Below, in pieces: positions 7,340-15,393 of a stretch of 19,162 nt of DNA. Origin of the DNA: CAYGEY01 sp964349065 (GTDB taxonomy: Bacteria > Patescibacteriota > Gracilibacteria > 1-14-2-50-48-13); contig CAYGEY010000018.1 of assembly GCA_964349065.1 (NCBI GenBank), forward strand, positions 1 through 19,162, given 5' to 3'. Positions within the stretch are counted from its first letter, which is position 1, and every line of letters begins with the position of its first letter. The notes under the pieces were generated by a model. The model was given only the letters and a program-made list of their open reading frames with translations, was not told where the DNA came from and ran no database searches. A program made the position numbers and the translations under genes.

Positions 7340-10300
7340 TTACATGTGTTCATTTGAATTCTCTTCATTGTGAGCAGCTGCCTTCTCCAAAGGCTTTTTT
7401 CCAAATAAGCTGAACATTGCCGGCCGAATAACAATCTCAACAAGTGTAGAAGTTAAAAGGCCTCCAAAAATAGTGACGGCAATTGGGTGTAACATCTCTA
7501 AACCCGGTTTATCAGGGAAAATAATAATAGGGATAAGTGCCAGCATTGCAGAAAAAGATGTAATCAACATAGGAGAGAGTCTATTCAAACTTCCTTTGAC
7601 GATTAGTTCAGTTCCGAATTTCATTCGTTCTTCTGTTCCCATAAATAACCAGTGTTCAATCAGTAAAATTCCGTTTCTTGCACCTAAGCCAAGAAGTGAA
7701 ATTAGTCCAACCAGACTTGCAAGATTGATAACATTACCGGTAATTGCTATAGCAATTAATGCTCCAAGATATGTTACCGGGATATTGACAAGAACTTGGA
7801 ATATTAATGAAAAAGAACGAAATTTATAGAATAGAACTCCTAGAATACCTATAAAAGAAAGAATACCTAGGATGAGTAAGGATCGGGATGACTCTTGTTG
7901 GCTCTGGTATGTTCCCTCGTAGTTCAAAAAATATCCCTGTGGGAGCTGAATTTCTTTTTCTACCTTTTTCTTTAAAGTTTCAATGATAGTTACTGAGTCC
8001 CCTCCAAGTATCCCTGAAGAAATGACAAGACGTCTTTGACCATTATCATGACTAATACTATTTCTCCCTTCTGTATATTTAATCTCAGCTAGAGTAGAGA
8101 GTGGAACGCTCATACCATTTGGAGTTCTAATGAGAAGCTGACCAATACGTGCAGGATCAGCCGTACTCTGCTCGTCAAGACGAAGGACAAGTTTATAATT
8201 TTTATTGTCCGCAATCACCCTTCCTATTTCCTTACCACTAAATGCCACCTCAACTATTTCTGTAAAATCATTAAATTCAAATCCAAAGGCGGCGAGACGC
8301 TCCCGTTTAGGAACGACTTGTATCTGTGGCACATTTATCTCCTGTTCCACTACGGGATTTAACGTCCCGGGGATATTTTCAAGTATATTTCGAATCTTAT
8401 TTGCATATACCTCAAGTTCATTTAAGTCCCCTCCAAATAATTTGATCACGATAGGTGCCCGTACTCCTGATAAAACATGTTCTATTCTATGAGAGATAGG
8501 CTGCCCTATACTGACACTTGCTTCTTTCAGATCTACTGTTTCCATTTGTTTTTTAATGTCTGCTATAATTTCATTTTTAGAACGTTTATGTATATCAATA
8601 TCTACTTCAAATTCAGAAACATTTACCTCATTTGCATGTTCATCATCTTCCGCACGACCAGTTCTTCTTGCAACAGTTTGTACACCGTCAACTTTCAAAA
8701 TAGCTTTTTCTATGGCTGTACCAAGCCCATTTGATTGTGGTAAAGATGTCCCCGGTGGCAAAGATACATTTATCGTTAAACTCCCTTCATTAAATGGAGG
8801 TAAAAATTCCTTACCGGCTTGTACAAAAAGCACACCCGTCAATAATGTAGAAACAATTATGATACCAATACTTACCAATGGTCTTTGAATATTCCATCTA
8901 ATAATTGGTTCTGCAATTTTTTTAAAAAATCGTACTACAACAGTTTCTTTTTCTCGTTCAACAAGCGCAGAATTGGGTATTAGGTAATAACACATAACCG
9001 CAGTCACAGTCATTGCGACAACTGTCGACGCAAGAAGTGCTACTATATATGCAATAGCCAAAGGCGCAAGGAGCTTTCCTTCTACATTTGATAATGCTAG
9101 CAAAGGCAAAAATACAATAACAATCAATGCTGTTGAGAATACGATCGATCCTCGTACCTCAGAACTTGCCTGTAATACAACTTGGAAAGTAGAGAGTGGA
9201 TGGGATTTCTTTTTATTTTCCCGAAACCAACGAATGGTGTTTTCAACATCAACTACAGCATCATCTGTCAATTCTCCTATGGCTACGGCAAGTCCACCAA
9301 GTGTCATGACATTAATATCTATACCAAAAAATTTTAGGATAAGAATTGCAGAAACAAAAGAAAATGGTAGGGCGAAAAGTGTTATCCCCATTGCTCTCCA
9401 GTTTCCAAGAAAAAGTATCAAAACAATAATAACCATGATCGCGGCATCCCTCGTTACCTCAATCAAATTCTCTATACCGGTACTAATAAACTTTTCTTGT
9501 TTAAAAAGATCCGGATGTAAAGCAATACCTTTACCAAGGCCTGGTCCTATACTAGCAAGCGCCTCATCTACTCTTTTAGTAAGCTCTAAGGTATTTGCTC
9601 CAGGTTGTTTTTTAATACTCAGTAACACTCCAGACTGACCATTGATACTAGCATCACCTCTAGGATTAACCTGAGATCCGATTTCTACTGTTGCTATGTC
9701 CTTCAACAAAATCAAAATTTCACCATTTTTTCCTATGACTGTATCGCCTATGGTCTTGACATCATTTGTCCTACCTATAATTCGGATTGGATTTTCTACT
9801 GTGTCTGTACTGATAAACCCGCCGGATTTGTTTTCAATTACTCCCTGAAGTTTTGCCTCTAACTGAGTTATAGTCATATTAATATTACTCAGTTTGACCG
9901 GATTAACTCGTACTTGATATTCTTGCAATTCTCCTCCTAGAACTGTGACTTGAGAAATACCTGATACTGTCAGTAATTTTGGTTTTACCACCCAATCTGC
10001 AAGATTTCGTAACTCTTTCAGGGTAATTGTATCGTTTTCTCTTGTTAGGCCAACCAATTGAATCTCTCCCATAATGGATGATATAGCACCCAGTTTTGAT
10101 TCTGCTCCGTCGGGAAGTTTTGTTGATTGGAGTTTTTCACTGACAATTTGCCGTGCAATATAGATATTCTGCGACCATTGAAACTCCACGAATACAAGTG
10201 ATAAACCGTTTGCTGATACTGATCGGACACGCTCAACCCCTGTAGCTCCATTCATGACAGTTTCTATAGGGCGTGACACAAGTGTTTCTACTTCCTCAGC

Positions 10301-10477
10301 CGCCATTCCAGGGGCCTCGGTGAAGATTGTCACGCTTGGACGATTCAAATCAGGCAATACATCAACCGGACTAGTGACAGTCACATACGCACCGTATATA
10401 AACAATGATGTGCTCAAAACAAGAACAACAATCCTATTTCTAAGTACGGTACTAACAATCTTATTAAATATATTCAT
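7340..10477 (-). CDS. RND-family heavy-metal efflux permease (CusA/CzcA-like)
   Basis: A 1045-residue inner-membrane RND pump of full family length, with one N-terminal helix, a large extracytoplasmic loop, a helix bundle, a second large loop and a second bundle. The helix 4 signature GLAVAIGELTDDAVVDVENT (about 395-414) carries the proton-relay acidic residues D405/D406 typical of the heavy-metal branch. The segment GQPISHRIEHVLSGVRAPI (658-676) and R-T-G-R-A-E (605-610) also match that branch. The Met positions that define Cu/Ag-specific CusA are not obviously kept (AFGFEFNDF stands where a Tyr-Gly-Met type segment is expected), so copper specificity comes from context. It starts 8 bp after the adaptor gene stop. 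Confidence 0.93.
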   Translation of the reverse strand: MNIFNKIVSTVLRNRIVVLVLSTSLFIYGAYVTVTSPVDVLPDLNRPSVTIFTEAPGMAAEEVETLVSRPIETVMNGATGVERVRSVSANGLSLVFVEFQWSQNIYIARQIVSEKLQSTKLPDGAESKLGAISSIMGEIQLVGLTRENDTITLKELRNLADWVVKPKLLTVSGISQVTVLGGELQEYQVRVNPVKLSNINMTITQLEAKLQGVIENKSGGFISTDTVENPIRIIGRTNDVKTIGDTVIGKNGEILILLKDIATVEIGSQVNPRGDASINGQSGVLLSIKKQPGANTLELTKRVDEALASIGPGLGKGIALHPDLFKQEKFISTGIENLIEVTRDAAIMVIIVLILFLGNWRAMGITLFALPFSFVSAILILKFFGIDINVMTLGGLAVAIGELTDDAVVDVENTIRWFRENKKKSHPLSTFQVVLQASSEVRGSIVFSTALIVIVFLPLLALSNVEGKLLAPLAIAYIVALLASTVVAMTVTAVMCYYLIPNSALVEREKETVVVRFFKKIAEPIIRWNIQRPLVSIGIIIVSTLLTGVLFVQAGKEFLPPFNEGSLTINVSLPPGTSLPQSNGLGTAIEKAILKVDGVQTVARRTGRAEDDEHANEVNVSEFEVDIDIHKRSKNEIIADIKKQMETVDLKEASVSIGQPISHRIEHVLSGVRAPIVIKLFGGDLNELEVYANKIRNILENIPGTLNPVVEQEINVPQIQVVPKRERLAAFGFEFNDFTEIVEVAFSGKEIGRVIADNKNYKLVLRLDEQSTADPARIGQLLIRTPNGMSVPLSTLAEIKYTEGRNSISHDNGQRRLVISSGILGGDSVTIIETLKKKVEKEIQLPQGYFLNYEGTYQSQQESSRSLLILGILSFIGILGVLFYKFRSFSLIFQVLVNIPVTYLGALIAIAITGNVINLASLVGLISLLGLGARNGILLIEHWLFMGTEERMKFGTELIVKGSLNRLSPMLITSFSAMLALIPIIIFPDKPGLEMLHPIAVTIFGGLLTSTLVEIVIRPAMFSLFGKKPLEKAAAHNEENSNEHM

Positions 10478-10485
10478 TGGTTTTA

Positions 10486-12648
10486 TTATAATTTAGTATT
10501 AACTTCCAATGCTGGTGTAAGAGTCACAGGACTTTTTATGATAACCCATTCTTTACCCAACAGCCCTCCTCCTATATAAGCATTACCTCCATTGATATAC
10601 TTTACTTGTACCTGTTTCTTTTCTGCCTTCACGTCACTATTCACTACCCATAGTATTTTACTTTCTCCCTCGGTAGTGATTGCTTGCTCGGGAACAACCA
10701 TAAGATCAGAATCATCAATCGGTATTTGAACACGAACTGTCATATGTGTTAGAAGCTTCTCAATATCAGACGTGTTTACTTCAGCTTCCACAAGAATCAT
10801 TCGTGTCACTGGATCAATAGCTTGCGCAATACGCACAATACGCGCCTCATATTTGTCAGAAGGAGCAAATGTTGGAGTAAAAGTAATGGTCTTATTATTT
10901 GATACAAAAGCTAGATCACTCTCTGTAATATAAAATCGAATAAATTTCCCATTATTATTTACTATTGAATAAAGTGGTTTATCAAGACCAACACTTTCTC
11001 CAATATCAACCTGACGCTTAGTAATAACCCCATCAAAAGGTGCGGTAACATTTTGTCCAAGCCCAATCTGACCTCTTAATGCATCAATTTCGCCGGATTT
11101 TGCCAAGGCCTCGATTTCGAGCATTTTCTTTTTCACATCACTTTCTACTTTAAGCACATTGAGATCTTGCAATAAACTATCAATCTTTGCATTTCGCTCG
11201 TTCTGGGACATGTTCATTGTAGCAAGGATTTTCATCTTTTCTTTTTCCGTGTTTTGTATGACTGCATCAAGCTCCTTTAATTTCTGATCTTTTGCTACTC
11301 CAATAATAGCCTTATCAGCATCTAGTACTACAACTTGGCTTTTGCTATTTTCAAGGTTTTTAATATCACCCTCTATACTTGTTACTGTTTTTGAATTCTC
11401 TGCTACTATTCTTTCTTTTTCTTTTTTTAGACTGGCAATCTCTGTTTCAACTTCTACTATTTTTTTAGAAACTTCTACATAAAATCCTTGTAAATGCTCT
11501 ATGGCCAAATCCAGATCCTTTGTTAATCTGCCTATCAGCTCTTGTGGAGCATCGGCAAGTTGCAAAAGTGTGCGTGTCCGATTTGTAATGTCCAGTGCTT
11601 TGCTACTAAGTATGTCCACCGATCTCAACTTCTCCTCCTGAGCCATCTTGGAGAACTTTTCTACAAACTGTAGCACTTCCATTTCAAGGGCTCTGTATTC
11701 ATTAGTATTCCGAACAAAGATTTGAGAACGTTTGTATGTATCATTAAGTATAAATTGACCTTGTTTACGTATTAAACTTGCATCTAGAAAATATACATCA
11801 CCCATTGCATCTATCGCATCATTCACAGCATTGAGCGTTGTAGTGCCTGTAGAGCCAATACTCTGTATTTTCTGTGTCTCCAATCCTTTGATTTGTGCAT
11901 CTATCTTTTCCATTTCAGAGGTACCTGCTTGTTTTGATGCCACAACATTTTGTTGACCGACTTGTACTTTTGTTTCTATTTCTGCGAGTAACTGCTTCTT
12001 TTGTATCTCAATTTTATCGGTATTTGCAGTAGCATCTTTTAAAACAATGTCCTTCGTGAGGGTAGCAACCTTTATTTTTACCTCTAGTTGTCCCAGCTCA
12101 CTTTTCTTGATTTCCTCGGCAAAATTTGTCTCCTTTTCAGCAAATAATTTACCCGATTCCAATTTAGTTTTTGTAGCAAGCGCAGCCTGACCTATAAAAG
12201 GAATTGATGACCGGACCGCAGCTAGTCCAGCTTGTTTGATTTTTACTTCCGCCTCTGTCTTTGCCTGATCAATATCAGGAAAGAGAGTCGCGACAATCTG
12301 GCCCTGCTTTACTTTACTGCCGACATTTGCAAGTAATTTATCGACTTTTCCATCACGTATAGGATATATATCTGCACTCTGCATCACTAATACTTCTCCT
12401 GAAGCCTCTATCCCCTGGTTCAATTCTTTTGCAGATTGAACTTGTTTCACTGTAACTATAGGATACTCAGATTTTTTACCCGTCACTTCTGACTCCCCTC
12501 CATGTGCATGTCCTGCATCAGCAAAGGCGATATAATTTTGAAAGAAAATAGACCCTACAATTATTCCCAATAGCATAAAGGTAACTGCAAATAATAATTT
12601 ATGTTTTTGTAAAAGTATATCTTTCATTTTTTCAATATGTGTAGTCAT
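10486..12648 (-). CDS. RND efflux periplasmic adaptor (CusB/MFP type) with extra-long coiled coil
   Basis: A 720-residue membrane-fusion protein, far longer than the roughly 400 residues of CusB-type adaptors. In order: an N-terminal helix/signal (about 15-44), a His-rich H-A-H-G-G (47-51), the first lipoyl half with GKVDKLLANVGSKVKQGQIV, a helical hairpin of nearly 400 residues with heptad-like Lys/Glu/Leu stretches, the second lipoyl half TAPFDGVITKRQVDIGESVG, a beta-barrel, and a C-terminal membrane-proximal domain. Such adaptors bridge the RND pump to a partner beyond the membrane. The long hairpin suggests a deep or thick envelope layer to cross. It lies 8 bp upstream of the permease. 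No outer-membrane factor gene is nearby. Confidence 0.9.
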   Translation of the reverse strand: MTTHIEKMKDILLQKHKLLFAVTFMLLGIIVGSIFFQNYIAFADAGHAHGGESEVTGKKSEYPIVTVKQVQSAKELNQGIEASGEVLVMQSADIYPIRDGKVDKLLANVGSKVKQGQIVATLFPDIDQAKTEAEVKIKQAGLAAVRSSIPFIGQAALATKTKLESGKLFAEKETNFAEEIKKSELGQLEVKIKVATLTKDIVLKDATANTDKIEIQKKQLLAEIETKVQVGQQNVVASKQAGTSEMEKIDAQIKGLETQKIQSIGSTGTTTLNAVNDAIDAMGDVYFLDASLIRKQGQFILNDTYKRSQIFVRNTNEYRALEMEVLQFVEKFSKMAQEEKLRSVDILSSKALDITNRTRTLLQLADAPQELIGRLTKDLDLAIEHLQGFYVEVSKKIVEVETEIASLKKEKERIVAENSKTVTSIEGDIKNLENSKSQVVVLDADKAIIGVAKDQKLKELDAVIQNTEKEKMKILATMNMSQNERNAKIDSLLQDLNVLKVESDVKKKMLEIEALAKSGEIDALRGQIGLGQNVTAPFDGVITKRQVDIGESVGLDKPLYSIVNNNGKFIRFYITESDLAFVSNNKTITFTPTFAPSDKYEARIVRIAQAIDPVTRMILVEAEVNTSDIEKLLTHMTVRVQIPIDDSDLMVVPEQAITTEGESKILWVVNSDVKAEKKQVQVKYINGGNAYIGGGLLGKEWVIIKSPVTLTPALEVNTKL

Positions 12649-12680
12649 GGTTTCTTTAATAAATAGTAAGTAAAATTAAA

Positions 12681-12959
12681 TTAATCCCGATGAGGGGGTA
12701 GACCTGAGTCATCATGAGCGACGTTCACTTCATCATTATGAGGTGCCACGTTTATTTCACCCTTATGGTGATCGTCAACGATAGCTCCTTCATGACCATG
12801 TGGAGCTAGCCCACTGTCATCGTGGGCTGTTGACCCCATTGATGTTGTAGTAACTGTAGATATCTTTGCCTCTTGTTTAACACTACCAGAATTGTTGGAA
12901 CAACTCGCAAGTGCAATAAGAGATATAACCACGAATGGAACAATAAATATTTTTTTCAT
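12681..12959 (-). CDS. His-rich repeat lipoprotein, probable metal-binding
   Basis: The start is the ATG at 12959 (MKKIFIVPF), giving 92 residues. The signal peptide ends in a lipobox L-I-A-L-A-S-C20, so the protein should be lipid-anchored on the outer face of the membrane. The mature part has eight histidines, most beside Asp/Glu, and two nearly identical decapeptides, AHDDSGLAPH (45-54) and AHDDSGLPPH (81-90), with HHKGEINVAPH between them. This composition fits a metal buffer for the RND pump, perhaps playing the part of CusF, though it shows no CusF fold. It lies 32 bp before the adaptor gene. Confidence 0.8.
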   Translation of the reverse strand: MKKIFIVPFVVISLIALASCSNNSGSVKQEAKISTVTTTSMGSTAHDDSGLAPHGHEGAIVDDHHKGEINVAPHNDEVNVAHDDSGLPPHRD

Positions 12960-13030
12960 AACAAAAAAAGTACAATAAAATAAAAAGAACAACTATAATA
13001 AGCGTTCTGTGAACCTATCTACTTTTCCTG

Positions 13031-13423
13031 TTATGTCTGCATTCTTACGGTACGAAGATCAGAAAGAAAATTATTTGGAATCCGTATTTTCAGATAATGT
13101 GAGCCATCAATTCCTATATTTGCTTCAGGATTCTGCTCGGGTGCGAACTGAATGAATAAATCTATGCGAACTGATGCTTGATGTATATTGTTTTCAAAAT
13201 GTTGAATTGCTATAGTAGTACTTTCTACACACTCAGACTGATCATTGGATTGTTGGTGATCATGCTCAGTTGAGTTCTCTAAGCTATTAGCACTATCTAC
13301 ACTAGTGTTAGTCTTTGCTTGTGCAGGATGTACAATATTTGTCCCACAAACAAACGAAAATGTCAGGAGACTAATTAATATAAATCCTATATGTTGCAAG
13401 AATATTTTGTTTATTTTTCTCAT
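13031..13423 (-). CDS. exported protein of unknown function in the copper operon
   Basis: I choose the ATG at 13423 (MRKINKIF), giving 130 residues. An ATG at 13429 and a GTG at 13444 are also in frame. A signal peptide of about 36 residues ends A-Q-A-K. The mature part has an acidic, His-bearing stretch (T-E-H-D-H, 52-56), a single later Cys (C65), and a C-terminal half with alternating hydrophobic residues (SVRIDLFIQFAP, HYLKIRIP) suggesting beta strands. I recognise no family. Its place between the multicopper oxidase and the His-rich lipoprotein suggests an envelope copper-binding or accessory role. Confidence 0.65.
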   Translation of the reverse strand: MRKINKIFLQHIGFILISLLTFSFVCGTNIVHPAQAKTNTSVDSANSLENSTEHDHQQSNDQSECVESTTIAIQHFENNIHQASVRIDLFIQFAPEQNPEANIGIDGSHYLKIRIPNNFLSDLRTVRMQT

Positions 13424-13480
13424 GTGCATTAAATGTATAAACACACCAGATCATACGTACATTATTCGCCCTTGTCTAGG

Positions 13481-13496
13481 TATTGTTATAACAATA
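13481..13496. promoter_or_regulatory. perfect 16-bp palindrome between the oxidase and the exported protein
   Basis: TATTGTTATAACAATA is a perfect palindrome six bases past the oxidase stop and 57 bp before the next chosen start. It may be an operator. It has no G/C stem or T-run, so it is not a convincing terminator. The flanking CTATATTG (minus strand) also occurs at the oxidase promoter. Confidence 0.45.
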
Positions 13497-13501
13497 TAGC
13501 C

Positions 13502-15187
13502 CTACTCTACACTAAACCCCATCATCATACCCGACTCTAAGTGCTCAGCAATGTGGCAGTGTGCCATCCAAGTGCCTGGGTTTGATACATTAAGAAGGAT
13601 ATCAACATACTGACCTGAAGGCACAAGTACTGTATCCTTCCATACAAGATTTGTTTCTGGTATGCCATTTCGATCAAGCACCAGAAATTGTTGACCGTGA
13701 AAATGTACAGGGTGTTGCATCGGATGTACTGATTTCGCATCATTTGTAATGCGTATTTTTACGACATCTCCGACTTTAAATTTCCAATCAATTTCCATAT
13801 TCGTCTTGCCCGTATCTTGATCCATCATTTTCCAATTGGTCATTTCTTTGTTAGACATTTGATTCATCATCTGCATCTCATCTTCATCCCATTCAATTCC
13901 ATCGGGATGAATATCTCCACCCATACCCATGTTGCCATTCATCATCCCGCCCATCATCGTTCCGTCCGGCATCATATGTCCTTCAGCTGCATTCATCATT
14001 CCCCCCATCATATCTATCTTGAGTGCAAGGCGTTTATCTATTGGTTTGTTAAAATATTTTCGATAAGAATCAATACTTTTGATTGCTGCCATATTGGTAC
14101 GAAGTTTTGTAAATGCTTCTGCATATGATGGAGCTGTTTGTGTATTTATAACAGAAACTGTGCCAAGAGTGTATGCTGTGTCAGGAGTCTTATTCTGCAT
14201 AATATATGACCCTTCTTTTTCAAATAGTACTTCGACTACTGAGCGTTCTGAAGGGCTGATAATGACAGAGTCTTTCCATTCTTCATGTTCTGTTGCACTG
14301 CCGTCACCGCCCACAAGCTTCATCTGAACTCCCGGGATTGTAAAATTAAATGTTCGCGTATTTGCACTATTAGTTATATAAAACCGGATAACTTCGCCCT
14401 TTTTAGCATCAAGTCGATAATCCGGCTCGCCGTTTACCAACATCATATTTCCAAATCTTCCCATGAGTGTGTGATCTGCTCCTATTTTACTGAGACGAAT
14501 CTGTCCATCTTCAATAAGTATATCATCAAGAAAAAGAGGAACTTCGCGATTAACCTTATTCCAATAATTCGGCGTTGTCGGAGTTACAAGATAGTTTCCA
14601 TAGAGGCCGAGTTCTTGTGCATAGTCCTCACGTACATGGGGGTGGTACCAGTATATCCCAGCATCCGGGAATTTAATTGTATAGACAAATGACTCACCAG
14701 GTTGTACTGATTTCTGCATCATGCCGGGTACGCCATCAAATGCATTATCAAGCCGAACACCATGTGAGTGGATGGTTGTTTCAATGTCAGTATTATTTTT
14801 GAAATTGATGATGATTTCAGCATTTTGTTCAGCTTTGATAAGCGGCCCTGGAATTGAACCGTTATACGCAAGCATTCTGTAGCTACGATTGCCAAGCTTT
14901 TTCTCTACAAAACCGGCTGTAAGATTATAGGTATCACCATTTTTTAACTGTACTACCTCACTAGTTTTTGCCTCAGGCAATCCTGAGGTCTTTGAGCTGT
15001 CATATTTATTAGTAATGTTGTTGTTGGATTGTATTGTATGCGTTTGAATACCTGGCTCTGCTGTTTTATTTAGATACTTTTGAAAAAGCAAAAATCCGAT
15101 AATAAGAAGTGCAATAATTAATATGCTGATACGTACTTTGTTTTTCGTTTTACTAGTTTTACTATGTGAAGAGTGGGAATTGCTCAT
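13502..15187 (-). CDS. multicopper oxidase (CueO/CopA-laccase type) with Met-rich segment
   Basis: A 561-residue three-domain oxidase. A cytoplasmic Lys-rich start is followed by one helix (18-35), so it is membrane-anchored facing out. All copper ligands are visible: H140-S-H142, H182-P-H184, H492-P-V-H495-F-H497, and H543-C544-H545-(3)-H549 with axial M554. A Met-rich insert at about 393-424 (repeats of M-M-G-G-M-M with His and Asp) and more Met to 455 recalls the Cu(I)-binding loop of CueO, supporting a cuprous oxidase that converts Cu(I) to less permeable Cu(II) using O2. It is the first gene of the upstream copper block and starts with ATG at 15187. Confidence 0.96.
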   Translation of the reverse strand: MSNSHSSHSKTSKTKNKVRISILIIALLIIGFLLFQKYLNKTAEPGIQTHTIQSNNNITNKYDSSKTSGLPEAKTSEVVQLKNGDTYNLTAGFVEKKLGNRSYRMLAYNGSIPGPLIKAEQNAEIIINFKNNTDIETTIHSHGVRLDNAFDGVPGMMQKSVQPGESFVYTIKFPDAGIYWYHPHVREDYAQELGLYGNYLVTPTTPNYWNKVNREVPLFLDDILIEDGQIRLSKIGADHTLMGRFGNMMLVNGEPDYRLDAKKGEVIRFYITNSANTRTFNFTIPGVQMKLVGGDGSATEHEEWKDSVIISPSERSVVEVLFEKEGSYIMQNKTPDTAYTLGTVSVINTQTAPSYAEAFTKLRTNMAAIKSIDSYRKYFNKPIDKRLALKIDMMGGMMNAAEGHMMPDGTMMGGMMNGNMGMGGDIHPDGIEWDEDEMQMMNQMSNKEMTNWKMMDQDTGKTNMEIDWKFKVGDVVKIRITNDAKSVHPMQHPVHFHGQQFLVLDRNGIPETNLVWKDTVLVPSGQYVDILLNVSNPGTWMAHCHIAEHLESGMMMGFSVE

Positions 15188-15220
15188 GTATTCAATTACA
15201 GATTACTGATTTTATGTGGC

Positions 15221-15254
15221 CAATATAGTAAGAAGTATATTGAGAATTGATCAA
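15221..15254 (-). promoter_or_regulatory. candidate oxidase-operon promoter with overlapping inverted repeat
   Basis: On the minus strand TTGATC (15249-15254) is followed after 18 bp by TACTAT (15225-15230). An inverted repeat with arms CAATATA (15221-15227) and TATATTG (15236-15242), spacer 8, covers the -10. Its sequence differs from the CsoR operator, so another regulator or different control is likely. Confidence 0.45.
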
Positions 15255-15270
15255 AAGAAAAGACTCATCC

Positions 15271-15298
15271 TTGCAATTTTTATTTCTCTTGGTAAAGT
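15271..15298 (+). promoter_or_regulatory. candidate promoter of the CAT-anticodon tRNA
   Basis: TTGCAA (15271-15276) is followed after 16 bp by TAAAGT (15293-15298), 18 bp before the tRNA. The -10 is weak. Confidence 0.3.
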
Positions 15299-15316
15299 TT
15301 GCTTGCGAAATAAAGA

Positions 15317-15393
15317 GGGCCCATAGCTCAGTTGGTTAGAGCATTCGGCTCATAACCGATTGGTCCCTGGTTCAAGTCCAGGTGGGCCCACCA
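15317..15393 (+). tRNA. tRNA-Met (anticodon CAT; elongator or Ile2) and probable attachment site
   Basis: A full cloverleaf: acceptor GGGCCCA/TGGGCCC with seven pairs, D-arm GCTC/GAGC, anticodon loop CTCATAA with CAT at 15351-15353, T-arm CCTGG-TTCAAGT-CCAGG, discriminator A and encoded CCA. The paired 1-72 position argues against initiator tRNA. Elongator Met and lysidine-modified Ile2 cannot be separated by eye. The top pair of the anticodon stem is T-T (27/43). The recombinase frame on the other strand ends in the T-loop (stop at 15372-15374), so the tRNA's 3' end is the likely integration site of the element to the right. Confidence 0.95.

Noticed and set aside
7312..7340. Terminator between the RND gene and the csoR promoter
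   Set aside because: The sequence after the RND stop is A/T-rich without a stable stem, so read-through into csoR stays possible.
10045..10251. 68-residue minus-strand frame within the RND gene
   Set aside because: It is a frame-shifted reading of the conserved RND N-terminal region, with no start context or homology.
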